DNA of 64,000 bases. Origin: Heterodera schachtii (taxonomy: Eukaryota; Nematoda; Chromadorea; Rhabditida; Heteroderidae). The DNA is taken from assembly GCA_023374025.1 (NCBI GenBank), contig SIJG01000022.1, positions 1,240,001 to 1,304,000 on the forward strand. Reading direction: 5' to 3'. This document shows, in pieces, positions 47,901 through 60,351 of this stretch. A program made the position numbers and the translations under genes. The notes below the pieces were generated by a model, which ran no database searches, was not told where the DNA came from, and saw only the letters and a program-made list of their open reading frames with translations. Position 1 is the first letter of the stretch, and each line of letters opens with the position of its first letter.

Positions 47901-50900
47901 GTCGGCTAAATTTGCAATAAAAATTGAAAAAAATTCTGTGTTAAAAAATTCCTATAAATTTTTCTATTTGTGACTCTCGAGTATCAATTGCACCCAAATT
48001 CAGTAATGAAATTCTCCAGAAAGAATCAACCATTTTTCAAGAAATTTTCTATTCAAAACTCCCGAAAGCATCAAATTTGAAAATTATAAAAAATTTTCTG
48101 CAAATTAGTGCCGCGAATTCCAGAAAAGAATTTTCGAGACAAACTTCCTCAATCGAGACTCTCGAGTGGTCTCCCTCAATTCACAACAATGAATTCCCGA
48201 ACCCAAATTCCCTACGCAATCAACAATTCTCTCGAGAATGCGTCATCATTTTATTTGATCCTCAAGAGTATGTGTCACCTTTTTCCACCCGTTTCTCCCC
48301 TGTTGTTGTTGTTTTATTGGCACCGCCACATTGCCATCGCCACCAATTTTTGTGCCGTCCTCCATTTGTTGGGTTTGTTCCGGCTGGCGTTGCAGCTCGA
48401 ACTTCCACTGCCCACTCTGCATGTTCCACGCATCGACGTGGCCGCTGGAATGACCGAGGAGGGCAAAAGTGCCGCAACAGCTCACACACATTGCGGTCAC
48501 CACCGCGTCCAGGAAACGGGCATTCTTCGTGAACCGTTCGTGGCAAAACTTGAACGAACAACAGCAATGTGAAAACTCAAATTGTATAGGTCCAATGGGG
48601 CTGCTCGAGATTCTCGGTCTCGAACTTTCGAGTCGAGAAATTACTCGGTTATTTTTTTGTGTCTCGGTCTCGACTCTTGTCGGTGTCAATTCCCGGTCTC
48701 GGGTTCCCGAATCTCTGAAAATTTCGACTCTCGAGCAGCCCTAATAAAGTACAACTATTGCTTTTTGTATATAAATACATTTTGTATATAAATAAAATGT
48801 GCCGTTGCCCAAAATGAAACGCAAAATGAGTGTGCAGAAAATTCAATAAAAACCGATTAAAAATACACCAAGAAACTCTCGCCATTCCAATTAGTTTTTG
48901 TCATCGAATGGATTCACTGACCAAATGAGCGCCGCGTGTGCCGCGCCGAGTGCTCCACGTGGACACCAACGGGGAATGCTCATGCCTGACAATGAAACAA
49001 TAGAAATATTATTAAATTTAATCGATAAAAAAAATTAAAAAGATGGACTGTTTAAGTTGGTATAAAACTTGGTAAAAAAAAGAGAAAAATGGGAGGGGAA
49101 ATGCGGCCCGGCACACCTGCATATCATGTTGTCCCAGACCGCTTCTCGTCCATGGCTTAGCTGAAACGGGGGGGGGGAATGAAAATTGTGAAGCATTTTA
49201 ATGTAAAAAAATGCACTTCAATCTGCACAATTGGGTTCAGCAACACATCCATGAAGCGGTCCTTGCTCAGATCGCCTCTAAAAAATGGGCAAAATTAGCC
49301 ATTTTTGGCCCCATTCGTCCAACGCACTTTTTCACCTCCCGAGCCTTGCCAAAGTGTACAGAACCGCCACGCTTTTCACCCGTGCCGGTGGTGAACCGTC
49401 GCACATGCCCATCCCGACCAGCCGAAACAATCATATGTTCGGCACAAAAACGAATGGCAGAAACCTGCAAAAAATGCCATTAAAAAACAAATGTAGAAAA
49501 AAAATAATTTAATAATCAATGCTAGAATTCTAATTGTAAGACTTTTTTTAATGAGAAAAAAACAAATAAATTAAAAATAAATGAAATTTTTGGGGATGAA
49601 TTTCTTTTTCCAGTTTTTTGGGATTCTAAAAAACGATTTTTATCGACATATTTTCGGTGACTTTTTTTTATTGGTAATGGCATAGGCACCAATCTTCAAA
49701 AAACTTTCACGCTAGAAGCGTTAATTCAAGTTAAAAGTCGAGATTCTCGACCCCGGAGGTCAGCCTTAATCTTCGTCTGTACATATTACAAAATGCCACT
49801 CACCGGTTCCGAATGGCCCTCCAAAGCGGTGTCAATTTCGGGCAGTGCCACCTCCGTGCGGAAAAACCATTTGACTGTAAACATTTCATTTTTTGGCACA
49901 TTTTTACGCATTGGCACACCACCGACCAATTCGGTTGTCCGCCCCCGCACTGATCAGATGGGGCTGTCCGGGCACGAAGTGAAGCCATGTGATTTTGGCG
50001 GAATGTGCCGTCGGCAGTAGGCCAAGCAGTTGGCGCTCATTCAAATCCCAAATGGCCAACGAACCCTCCGAGTTGGCACTGACCATTGTGTCCACACCGT
50101 CAGTACTGTAAAAAAAAGATTTTCCTAAATTTTTCTGCCGATTTTTTCGTATGCTACCGAAATGCCAATGCCGTAATTTGTCCGTCGTGCCGAAAAGTGC
50201 AGATCAGCTTGTCAAATTTGATGTTCCTCAAGTGGATACGACCGTCCGCCAACCCAACCTAAAAAATGATGAGCTCTAATCTGACAATTTCCAAATAAAT
50301 TTCGTTAAAAAATTTGTTAAATTTTCAACAAAACGCTTATCCCGCACCAATTGATTCAAAATTATGCAAAAAATATTACTTTTATTTGGAAAATTTAGAC
50401 AAATAATTTTTTTATTGTTTAAATTTTGATGGGACTTTCTTTACTTAAAAAAATTAGAAAAAATCAGTAAAATTCTGTGTTTTGCAAATGAAAAATCTCT
50501 GTTAAAAATGTAAAAAAAATTTGTTGGAATTCTGAAAAAAAAAAATTCCCCTTTCAACACAGATTTCCAATTTTAAAAACAAAAACGCACTCCGATCACG
50601 TCAATGGCCGGCGACTGTTCCAGCACGAGAATGGGCGCGTTGAACGCGTCGCTGACGGGGAATTCGTGGACCAACCGACCGGCGCTCAAATTCCACAAAC
50701 GCATTCGCCCATCCGCAGCACCAACCAAAATCTATGCGAAAAAATGAAAAAATAAATAAAAACTCCAATATAGAAAGTATTCAAAAAATAGAAAAAAAAT
50801 TTTCTATAAAAAAAATTCAGAAAAAAAAATTTGAGGAGGCAACGATTCGGGTGATGAAATGTTGTACCCCTGTTTTTTGACAAAAACGCCAAATTTTTCA

Positions 50901-52987
50901 CTGGTAGTAAAAAGATTCAAAATTTGGCCCATAAAATGCCGTTTCACCATTCCAAGCCCGTGCCTTGTTCATGTAGGTGATCGGATGGACAATGGCGGTG
51001 ATTTGGAACGATTCCGGGCTATCCAGGTGGACCAACGGTTGCCCGGTGCGCACATCGAACAGGTGAATGCCGTTGGCACTGTCCACCACCAGCAGCGAGT
51101 CGGTCAACGACAGCAACAGTTTGGGCGGGCCACCGTCGACGAACAGACGACGTTCAATCTGACGCAAAAAAAAAACGATGAATTTTTTTTTTGTACAAAA
51201 TTTCTCAAAAAATAATTTTATATTAGGCAGAAAATTATGAAAAAGCGATCATTTTCAAGAAAAGGGCAAAAAAAGGAATTTCTTTCTGAACAATTAACGA
51301 AATTTTGGTGTTATTTGGAAAATTTGTTGATTTTGAATTTTATTAAAAACCAAGGGGGAGAGAGACCCTTTGGGTTTGCAAAATTTTTTTGTGATAGTAA
51401 TTAGTGAAAATTTGTTCAGGATTTTTTTTGAGTCCCTGTAAAATTTAAATTTTTCGATTTAAATTTTTTTAAAATTCAAATTTAGGTTAAGTAAGTCGGA
51501 ATGTAAAAATAAATTTCAGTTCAAATAGGGCCGAAATTTTCAACATTTTCAAAACAATACGTAGGACTATCGAATGCTACCGAATTGATTCGATTTGGAC
51601 AACTGTGAAAGGAATTGTAGTCCAAAAACCAAAAAGCGGCCCGGGACTCAGTTAGCCGCGGAACGGGACAAAATATCGCCGCCGAAATATCTCCGCGACA
51701 AAATATCGCCGCCCAAATTTTTTTAAAAAAATTTTTCAAACCTAGAAATTTTTGCATAAAAAAATTCCTAGGAAATTTCTTAGTAAGAAAATTTCAAGAA
51801 AAAAATCGTTAAAATTTTTTTTTGGTAAATTTTTCAAAAAAAAACTTAGCAATTTTCATAAAATTTCGAAAAGCGATGAAAAATTTTTCAAAATTTTTTT
51901 TTCTTGAAATTTTCTTACTAAGAAATTGGAATTTTTTTGTGAATTTCTAGGTTTGAAAAATTTATTTTTAAAATTTCTTCGGCGATATTTTGGGCGGCGA
52001 TATTTCGGCGGCGATATTTTGGGGTGCACCCGTTAGCCGAGGTTTCAAGTTTTCCTACATGGTGCCGCTGAACAGCACCAACAGGATTGATCATTAACCC
52101 CACCGACCCTCCGATTTCTGATCACCGCCACAATGGTTTTGTTGGCAAAGCACGCGTAGTGCCGGTACGGGTCGGCAGCCAGCAAACTGACGGTGCCGTC
52201 GTCCAACGCGTTGGTGGTGAAAGCGAGGCGAAAGTGACGGCCAAGGCCGTACGCCGCAACCACATTGTCCAGCGCACAGAACACGTAGCCGTCGTGGAAG
52301 TGGGCACGGCTCGGCACGGGCGGTGCCCAAGCGGGCGACACTGCAAAAAAAAAAAATTTGCACGGCATACAACTATACAATTAAAAAAAAAAAAAATTTT
52401 TTTTCCTGGCGTCTACCGGCACGGGTACTTATCCCTTTTGTGACCCCCCCCCCCTCCGAAAATTTTTTTATACATTTTTCTTTGGTAATTTTAGGCGCTG
52501 AAAGCGGATAAGCTGTTTATTTTAAGATTGCATGCAGTTATAAACAGTAGATCAGTTTTTAGCGCCTAAAATTATCCATGAAACAAATGTAAAAAAAAAT
52601 TTTCGAGGGGGGGGGGGGGGGTCACAAAAAGGATAAGTACCCCGGCACGCTTGTCCCCCCCCCCCCCCCCCTCTGTTCAGTAAAAACGAAAAATTCCATG
52701 TAACACCCAAGTTCAGAAAGTAAGCAGAAAGAGAGCCTCAAGTAAAAAAAAAAAATTTCCAAATTTTTTGGCAATTATATACTTTTTCTTGGTAACATTC
52801 AAGTCACGTGTCCCACATTTCTCGGTGTAAATGAAAAAAAATCCAAAAAATTGCAAAGCTAAATTCCACAGAATTTGCTATCATCTTCCAAAACTTTAGC
52901 AGCTTTGAGAAATGTATATAGCCCACCCGAAGAGCAGATGAGCCCGAGTGCCTTGTACGGAGCAAACAAATTTGTTTCTGTTCTCAT
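43141..52987 (-). CDS. UTP21/WDR36, small-subunit processome WD40 protein, 20 exons, about 1120 aa
   Basis: Exons: 52987-52927, 52340-52108, 51158-50964, 50731-50591, 50258-50158, 50105-49927, 49874-49804, 49464-49350, 49275-49217, 49160-49117, 48985-48922, 48548-48279, 47786-47506, 46996-46870, 46679-46491, 46006-45676, 45243-45029, 44504-44209, 44131-43884, 43283-43141. All phases close at 1121 codons. WD40 repeats fill about residues 20-720 (family marks PYKALGL, NIKFDKLICTFR, GADNRIVKW, SSGHVDAWNMQSG, FSSDGKWLVSAD). The Utp21 C-terminal domain begins at RNKPKEPPKKPKAAPFF (about 868) and includes MSLSGMDLHLRCL and RRDFDLAQSLLAAFL. The protein serves nucleolar 18S rRNA processing as part of the UTP-B module. 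The family is usually near 950 aa; the excess is an acidic, Gln-rich insert (exon 46006-45676) and exon 44504-44209. Three GC donors. The 47506 border (GA|GTTTAT) is the least certain. Confidence 0.95.
44888..44921 (+). repeat. (TA)n microsatellite in a UTP21 intron
   Basis: A perfect run of about 17 TA units inside the intron that has the GC donor at 45027-45028. Confidence 0.9.
45027..45028 (-). other. GC splice donor (AAG|GCGTGG) in UTP21
   Basis: FLPTVATTK must end in phase 0 to join GFEFDTEAV of the next exon. Using the GT two bases on (GCGTGG) would shift the frame. Confidence 0.78.
48597..48742. mobile_element. Small TIR element in a UTP21 intron
   Basis: GGGCTGCTCGAG (48598-48609) and CTCGAGCAGCCC (48730-48741) are perfect inverted repeats. 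The interior is CTCGGTCTCGACTCT-type sequence related to the 34.84-kb tandem repeat. The GGGCTGC ends resemble those of the MITE at 31230, but I see no convincing target duplication. Confidence 0.6.
49348..49349 (-). other. GC splice donor (TTTG|GCAAGG) in UTP21
   Basis: Joining TTT G to GC GAT CTG gives SVHFGDLSKDRF, matching the family's length between the last blade and the C-terminal part. The alternative GAG|GTGAAA downstream is phase 0 and cannot join the next exon in frame. The intron is 74 bp. Confidence 0.75.
50962..50963 (-). other. GC splice donor (AAG|GCACGG) in UTP21
   Basis: Splicing here gives HPITYMNK|ILVGAADG, the conserved WDR36 stretch (HPHTYLNKILLGSEQG in my memory of human). 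The next GT downstream (AATG|GTGAAA) is out of phase. Confidence 0.9.
51655..52040. repeat. Long palindromic element, family F, complete copy
   Basis: The ends carry inverted ATATCGCCGCC/GGCGGCGATAT motifs. Arms of about 150 bp pair: AAACCTAGAAATTTTTGCAT and TTTCTTAGTAAGAAAATTTC on the left, with their complements on the right at about 51900-51965. It lies in the UTP21 intron between exons 52340-52108 and 51158-50964. Half copies occur at 26.4, 27.3, 39.3, 44.8, 60.8 and 61.0 kb. Confidence 0.8.
52418..52655. repeat. Palindromic element with C/G homopolymer arms, family G
   Basis: CGGCACGGGTACTTATCC (about 52418) pairs with GGATAAGTACCCCGGCACG (about 52630). GTGACC followed by a C run pairs with a G run followed by GGTCAC, and AATTTTAGGCGCT pairs with AGCGCCTAAAATT. 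It sits in the first UTP21 intron. No coding capacity. Confidence 0.8.
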
Positions 52988-53261
52988 CACAAAAACTGAA
53001 ATTGTACGACAAAATAAATTAAATAATAAAAAAATAGAAAAAATAAATTGTTTTGAATTATTAAAACATAAAAATAATTTAAAAACAATTAAATAATTGT
53101 TGTCATTTTAAATTTAACAAAAGTATAAAACGGGGGCAAATAAAAACAAATTCCATGTGATTGTTGAACCCTTTGAAAACAAAGGTGAGGAAAGACAAAA
53201 TGAAAAAAAAAATAAAAACGAAAAAAAATCACGAAAACTGATCAAATCATCCCTCCTCTGA

Positions 53262-56200
53262 TCATCGTATTAATTGGTCCGAAACGAAAAGGTCACGACA
53301 GAGTGCAAAATTTTTGTCGCCCGCATTTTCGCGCACTTCAAACACCGTGTCGATCAGGTCACCCTCGAACAGCATCACTTTGTCCAGCGCTGTCTTGACC
53401 AACTGAATATTATTTATAATAAGTGCAAATTTTTCGGAACAAATTTTAAAATAAAATGGGCATATTTTTTTATTGTTTTTAGACAAATTTTTCAAAGTAT
53501 AACGTCGCCAGACAATGAAATTACCTTAATTTTAAAATTGTGACCCCCCAAAAAATGCTCAAATTGGTCATTTCATGGCCAACAAATAAAAAATTTTTTT
53601 TTTCTCTAACGACACTTAGAAAATATGGGCCTGTATTTTTGGGACGATTTTTTACAAAAATTAAGAAAGTGGTATCATCTACCAATTTCGTACCGATAAA
53701 AAAAAATTGGATTTTGTACCAAATTCAAAATATTATTTAAAATTCTATTCGATCCAAAAAAATGGGAATACGCACGTCGTCGCCAGGCTTCAGCGCCAGC
53801 GCACGGTTCAACGCCTCGGTTGCTTGGGCCGCCAATTTGGCAGCCGTTTCTTTGTTCGCGGTTTTGCCCTCCTCGTCGCCGCCTTCCTCCGGCGCCGCCG
53901 CCTCGCATTTGGTGGCAGCCAACCGCGCGTAACAAATGCCGAGGCATGCCCACGCGTCCGCCTTGCAACCGCTCAACAGCAACGACTTTCTGTTGCACAA
54001 CAACAATAGCAACAATTAGAATGGGTTTGACCCACGAAAAAGTGTCATTTGTTTTTTTTTGGTTGTACTGCTCCAACTTTATGAACGCGAGTTTTGAAAC
54101 TGTACAACAACCACCTGAAAAATCCATGCTTGAAATAGACTTTTGATCCCAAAACTGGCATTTGTTTTTCGGTTGTACTGCTCCAACTTTGTGAGCATGA
54201 AGTTTAAAGCTGTACAACCAAAACAAAAAAAAAAATCATATTTTAGACTTTGGGAATTTTGAATGCCATAAATAAATTAAAGCTGTAAATGGACATAGGT
54301 ATGTAGAAAAGAATTAAAATGAACTCCAATTTCCATTTGTTGAACCGCTTTTTGTTAGCTTTCGGCTTTCACTATTTCTAATGGTTAGGTAAGAAAATTA
54401 ACGAAAAAAAAAAAAAAAAATTTTTTTTTAATCGACTACGTCAAAGCCCCTACCACATACACATCAAATATGTTTGGTTCCACACCTGTGCACATGGATG
54501 GCATCCTCGTACCGTCCCAACTTGCGCAACACATGGCCCAAGTTGTTGTACAACGGCTCCCAAAAGTCGCTGACCTCGGAGGCCATCAGTTGTTCAACCG
54601 TTTTATGCGGTTGTTGCTGACCGTCCGAACAATCGTCAATGGCATTTTGTTGTTCGTCAACAACAACGGCACTCGAATTTGAAGCATTGTTGGCACCGAC
54701 GAGCAGACGAAGCGCATGCATCAGCAATTGTTCAGCCTCTAAAAATAAGAAACCCAATTTCCTATTTTAATTTATTGGCTCAAATAAATAAAATTTTTTT
54801 AAAAATTGGCAAAAAACTTACAGAAAAAGTGGTGCCAAAATTAGAAAAATGCCATTTATGTATTTTTTTTAAAATTTCTATTGCATATTTACCAGCAAAT
54901 TTGCGCTCCATGAACGCAGTGGAGGCCTGCTCATGCAAAACCTGTGAATAGGTAAAGCAATAATTAGTTAATAGAACGCCGAATTCTTTAAATTAGTGTT
55001 TTTGGAAGGTCCTTTCAACGCCTCATTGCGAAAATAAAAATTTTTTTTTCTTAAAAAAATTTCAATCAATTTAAAAAAAAAAAAAAATTTTTTTAAGTTA
55101 TTTTTACCAAAGCATTTGCGCCGGCCACTTGGGCCGCGTCTGTCAGAAAGTCGGCGGCCAGCTTGAAATTGTTGGCAAAACAGTACTCCACCGCGATGTA
55201 CAACAACGGCTCAAAGTGGCCTTCGAGAATTCGAGAGGCCTAAAAATTCAAAAAAAAATTTTTTTTTTTTTTCAAAAAAGCACCCTCAAGTAACAGTTCA
55301 TCGCCTGCTCGTGCTCCTCCATGTAGAACAGCGCGTGCCCGTAGGCCAACCAACCCTCGCCAAAGCCGGAATTCATCATGGTGCACTTGTCTTAACAAAA
55401 TAGAAACCATGAAACGGTTAAATATGCCAAAAAAATTTTTTTTTTTTTTTTTGAAAAATTCAGATAGAGGCATATCCGCGAGATAAATGTTTAAATTCCT
55501 TCAAAAACGCACTCAAAAACTTCTTCGCCGTTGTGTATTGGCCCGTCGCGTAATAGTAGCAGCCCACCGTGTACCAAGTGGTCTCCCGTTCGGGTTGCAA
55601 CTTGACCATCCGATGGCCAAGCAGGTACAGCTCGCTGACCAAGTTCAGGTGGACCAGGCAAGCGACATGGACAAGAAAGCATTTCTAAATTGGAGGAAAA
55701 ATGGGATGCAAATGATCAAGAACTCGCGTATTTTATCGAAATTCACCGGACTCAAAATTGTCCATCCGTATTTTTGGGGGGTTTTCGGCACGAAGAATTG
55801 GCGTGCAATTTCGGTCTATTTTTAACAGATTCCGAACAAAAATTGAAATGAAATTTTTAGGATTTTTGGCTAAATTTTTTTTTTGTTTTGATAAAAATTT
55901 TAATGGATTCCTACGTTGTAGTAGCCGAACTCGTGCATGATGGCCTCCGTGATTTTGTACGCCTCGTGCACAAATCCGCGCGCGTACAGCCGATAAGCAT
56001 TGGCCGACTGGACGGACAGGTCGTTGGCCAACAGTTGGCCAATGGGTGAAGAAGCGACGCACGAGGCGGACGAGGAGGGCAACGGGGCGGACGACGACTC
56101 ATTCTGAAACATGGACAATAGTCGAACTGCTTGAAAATTGTGCGAGACATTTTTGTTGTTATTATTAGACCGGGAATTTTTAAAAAAACGTATCGGGATT

Positions 56201-58226
56201 GGCATCAGATCAGGCTAGGATACCGGGTTTGAATCCCAGTTTGCCGAGTTTGGAAGCCCAATCCCGAGATGAAATCCATGAAATCCTGATTTTGTCGAGA
56301 TCCCGTCCCGTCCGGGCTCTATTTATACTGAAAATAGTCACTAAATATCCATAAAATGGTAAAATCCAATGAACATTGAACATTGAGGTCGTAGATTTCG
56401 AGCAGATGCGCAATGACGCGTGCACCGGAACTGTTCTGGCCCGACTTTTGCTGGTTGTACTGGCTGCCGATGATGGCACGCAACTCGCGGGCGGTGATCA
56501 GACGCGAGTCCACCGCCAAATGGATGGCCTCGGAACAGAAGGGATTCGCCGTCAGACAATGCCTTGGAAGAATTAAAAAAATTTTGAAAAAAAAATTTTC
56601 TAAAAATTTCGCGCCAATGGTGTTTTTTTATTTTAAAAGATTTTGGCTCCAAGTTTTAGGGCCTGCTTCCCCCATTCCTGGTGGTTACGAACTTAATGCA
56701 TTTTGGCTCGAATTTCCTATCAAAAATTCTTCGAAAGCTCTAAACCCTAAAATATACGACCCCGAGTTTTTTTCTATTCTGGTACCCCCCCCCCCAAAAA
56801 CGAAAAAATTTTTTTGAGGGTGTCAGGGTCCGAATCTGCCACATTAAAAAAAAACTTAGGGGAGGGACTCTAAACCCAAAAATAGGACAACCCCAGTTTT
56901 TTTCTACTATGGTACCCCCCCCCCCCAAAAAAAAAATCAACAAAATCCTAGGTCTTTGTGGGGACCGAAACTTTTACATTTTCGCCAAAAAAAATGAAAA
57001 AAATACTTTAAACAGCCGGCGGCTGCCGGCCTGTTCTGCACCATCAAATAGGTTTTGGCCAACAACAACAGCATTCGGCTTTCATATTTCTTTTCGCGCA
57101 ACAATGTGTCCAACTGTTGGCGAATGCCGGGCTCCCGGACCGCGTCATTTTCGGCACAAATGTACGTGGCACTGTCCGGCTGAATGAACGGCACGTCGTC
57201 CCAATGGCACTGAAATGGCAAAAAAAAAATTTTTTTTTTTCCACAAAAATTTTTTTTAGATACTAATGCCAGGGTAAATAGTTTGGTTTGCAATCAATCA
57301 TATTGAAATGGAGTGCCAAATAAAAATTGTCACCAAATTTGCCATTGGCATATAAAAAAATGGAAAATGCCAAACCAAATAGCCGACGGGCAGTGCAATG
57401 ATTTCCGAGTACAACTCGCGATGGAACAGCGCGTTGATGTGAAAAAAGGCGAACACCAAATGCTTGGGGAACAAGTCATGCCGTTCAATTAATGTGATGA
57501 TTGTCTGCCAAAATTGGGCCGCCGTAAGCACCTAAAAAAGGGCAAGAAAATGGCGAAATTGTCAGGATTTGGCATTTAATTGGGAATGGATACGGCCATG
57601 GGCCGGCATTTCCATGCCAAAAAGTTAATTTTGTTGAAATTCTTGGCCTAAAAATGACAAATTTTAATGGTTTTCGGTCATTGGCCGGCGTTTCCAAGCC
57701 GTAAAAGTTTAATTTAACCGGGAAATTAAAAGAAATTTTTGGCCAAGACAAATTTTTCGTGTTTGTTCAATTTTTGAAATTTGAGGCACAGCGACTGATT
57801 GATGTTGCCGAGAATTAGCGAATTTGTTAATAAATCGGAAAATTCTCGATTACAAAAGCCCTCTTCCTGCGCTTGCATTTTACGGACCGATAAATAATGC
57901 GCAATGTCCGGCAACCGTTCGTTCAGTGTTCTCCCGATGCTCAACGCCAACAATTTTTCGGCCCAAAATGCCGCCGTCTGACAGTCACCGCTTTGCAAAT
58001 GCTCGTCGCACAGAATGCGCAACTCGTGCCGGTCCAGCAGCAACTGTTCGCCGTGGTCGCCCTCCTCCGTGCCGTCATCATCCATTGGCACCTGTACAAT
58101 TTGTACACCCCAAAATGAATGTGCATGCCAAAAAGGGGTAAAAATTACGGGTTTTGGCGTTGAACATTTCATTTGTGGTCCAAATTTGGAGGAGGAAGAC
58201 GGTGAGGAACACGAAGAGGAGGCCAT
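53262..58226 (-). CDS. CDC16/APC6, TPR subunit of the anaphase-promoting complex, 13 exons, about 738 aa
   Basis: Exons: 58226-58149, 58091-57750, 57531-57376, 57209-57007, 56562-56382, 56103-55915, 55684-55513, 55390-55284, 55239-55108, 54941-54893, 54738-54486, 53989-53776, 53402-53262. Phases close at 739 codons. TPR marks of the family include [14 protein letters not shown] (about 245), [13 protein letters not shown] (about 418), [26 protein letters not shown] (about 447-472), [47 protein letters not shown] (about 594-620) and [18 protein letters not shown]16 is a scaffold TPR subunit of the APC/C, which ubiquitinates cyclin B and securin; the C. elegans orthologue is emb-27. The N-terminal 200 residues are diverged. 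A 57-bp intron (58092-58148) is inferred; being a multiple of three, retention would also keep frame. The coiled-coil gene ends 357 bp upstream. Confidence 0.92.
54040..54218 (+). repeat. Two-copy direct repeat in a CDC16 intron
   Basis: GGTTGTACTGCTCCAACTTT occurs at about 54060 and again at about 54172. Each copy is followed by a variant of GAAACTGTACAAC. Confidence 0.75.
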
Positions 58227-58582
58227 TCTTGAAATCATGAACTCAAAATTTGCTATTTGGCAGCGAATTAAAATGCGAGTCAAACAGTGATTTTAATAAA
58301 TAAAAATGGGTATATTGTTTTCGAGTAGGTATTGTATGTGTGTATGACTTCGTTTTTGGCAATTTTTGAAAAAAAAAACAAATTAAAAATGGAAATGTCA
58401 GAAGCCATGTTTATTTTTTAGGCACAAAGCATCAAAAAACCAAAACAAAACATTCCACATCAACGAAAAATCCACGAATTTTTTTTCCTCCGGTCAGTCG
58501 GGTTCTGTCAAAAGCCTCTTTCTGTAAATGGAAAAACTGTTTAAAAACACAAAAATGAAATGCACTTAAGTGATCAAACAAT

Positions 58583-60171
58583 TTACCATTGGCCGCCGCC
58601 GCCCTGTTGCTGTTCTGCCGGCGCGGGCAATGGAACACCATTTCCGTAGATATAACCTAAAAAGGGAAAAAGAAAAATGAAATGCCGAAAATTGGAAAGA
58701 ATGCAATAATGAAGAATGGGGGTCCCGTAATTTCCTTTATTATTTTGCGATAAAAACGTGAACCCCTGAGCTTTTCGGGGGTGCCGATCACGAATATGAT
58801 ACCCATTTCGACTAATTTAGAACAGCGGACCCGAACTCGAACAAAACCGAAACTCATTTTTAACCAAAATCCAACTTTATTTGTCTAAAATTGATTCAAT
58901 ACACGTAATGACCATGAATGCCTATTTTCTATTCATTCCATGCATTTGAATCGGTATTTATGTAAAAAATATTTTCCGGTATTTGTTCGAGTTTGGGTCC
59001 GGAATTCGAAATAGGTCTAAATGGATACCATATTCGTGATCAGCGCTCATGAAAAGCTCATAAAAAGTTAGTTGATACAGCTTTTCAAAGAAAATTTTAA
59101 AAATTAAAATTTTTGAGTTTTTTCGAGTCCATATTCGGAATAGGTCGGAATGAATGTCAAATTTTGCAAACCCGAAAAACAAGTTTTCGTGACATTAAAT
59201 TTAAATTAACTATATTAAAAACTGAATCCAACAACTAAAAAAAGTGCTGTCCCATGATACCCTCAAGACGTGCGATCATCTCGTCCTTCTCGCGTAACAG
59301 CCGGTCTTTTTGTTCCAGCTGGTTGTTCTTGTCCGTTAGCGCATTGTCTCTCTCCAAAACCGCATCACGTAATTGTTCGATGATGGTGCCGTTTTGCTGC
59401 AGCTGCACATTTCTTTGTGCCACAGTTGTTTCGAGCTCACGGATGCGTTCTTGGAACATGCGCACATTCTCATTGGCCACATTCGAAAAGCGCTCCAAGG
59501 ATCTCATGAGCGAGTCCTTAAAATTGTGTATTTAAACAACAAAGCATTCAAATAATAATAATAATAATATTATTTTGTAAATATTAAATTTTCATATTTT
59601 AATAAATCAAAAATAAAGAAACCAGATCATGTTCGGCCTGTCTATCCGAACAAAACAAATCCGGATCAACCTCATCCTTGGGTTCAACTTTTCTGACACA
59701 AGACATTCTGTTTTTATAATAACGTTTTTTTCCAAAAAAAAAATTTTTTTTTAACGAATTGGCTTTAAAAATGGCGTTTTGTTTATTCATTTTTACTTTG
59801 TTTTGAAACAAATCATTCCACCCTATAAGAACTCTTGTGTCAGATGGCAATCGCCTAGATCATTGGACCCAAAAATTTTTTCTTTAATTTTTATAACACG
59901 TTTCTAGAGGTGTTTTGAGACGCTGAGCACGAATCCGGCCTCCATTTCGACCTATTTGTAACAACAGACCCGAACTCGAACAGAGTCGAAAATTAGAATT
60001 TTTTGTTAGAATTTGAGATCCGGGTTCGGAATTAGGCGAAATAGAAGTCGTATTCATGATCAGCGACATCATTAATAAAAAAAATTTTCGGATAGTGAGT
60101 GACCAACCGATTGAAACGAAACAACATTTAAATTCACTTACGCGCTGTTGAGCGGCAGTCGGAGTGGTCAT
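58583..60171 (-). CDS. Small coiled-coil protein with two possible first exons
   Basis: Core exons 59516-59261 and 58656-58583 (stop TAA 58583-58585) join as GAG G|GT TAT in phase. Two upstream first exons both end in phase 0 at GT donors. One is 60171-60142 (MTTPTAAQQR), giving about 119 aa; the other is 59706-59623 (MSCVRKVEPKDEVDPDLF start), giving about 137 aa. Each Met follows an AG acceptor within a few bases. The core is a continuous coiled coil of about 80 residues with heptad-like Leu/Ile/Val spacing (for example RELETTVAQRNVQLQQNG and LEQKDRLLREKDEMIARLEG), ending in a short Pro/Gln/Gly tail (APAEQQQGGGGQW). No family was recognised. It lies 181 bp after the stop of the upstream gene, so co-transcription is possible. 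Confidence 0.75.
58737..59060. repeat. Fold-back element, family D, second copy
   Basis: GATCACGAATATGATACCCATTTCGAC (about 58787) is inverted as GGATACCATATTCGTGATCAG (about 59022). CGGACCCGAACTCGAACAAA pairs with TTTGTTCGAGTTTGGGTCCG (about 58983). It lies in the last intron of the coiled-coil gene. Confidence 0.7.
59920..60070. repeat. Fold-back element, family D, short third copy
   Basis: GAGCACGAATCCGGCCTCCATTTCGACC and GACCCGAACTCGAACA are followed within 60 bp by inverted GATCCGGGTTCGGAATTAGGCG and GTATTCATGATCAGCGAC. The spacing is shorter than in the other copies. It lies between the two alternative first exons of the coiled-coil gene. Confidence 0.65.
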
Positions 60172-60351
60172 TTTCTGGAACAAATGCATTAAAATGACAA
60201 AAATGTTAACATTAATGCTCGGTAACATTTTACAAAAGGAAAGAAAGCATGAAAATCCAATTCAAAGAACATAAATTTATCCATTTTAATGAAAAAAAAA
60301 CAGTTTTGAGGTAGCCAAAAAAGGGAGTCCGCAAATGACATTTCAAAAAAA

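Noticed and set aside
56213..56260. Box-B-like GGGTTTGAATCCC suggesting a tRNA
   Set aside because: No box A or pairing acceptor stem; it lies inside a CDC16 intron and looks like a chance or decayed match.
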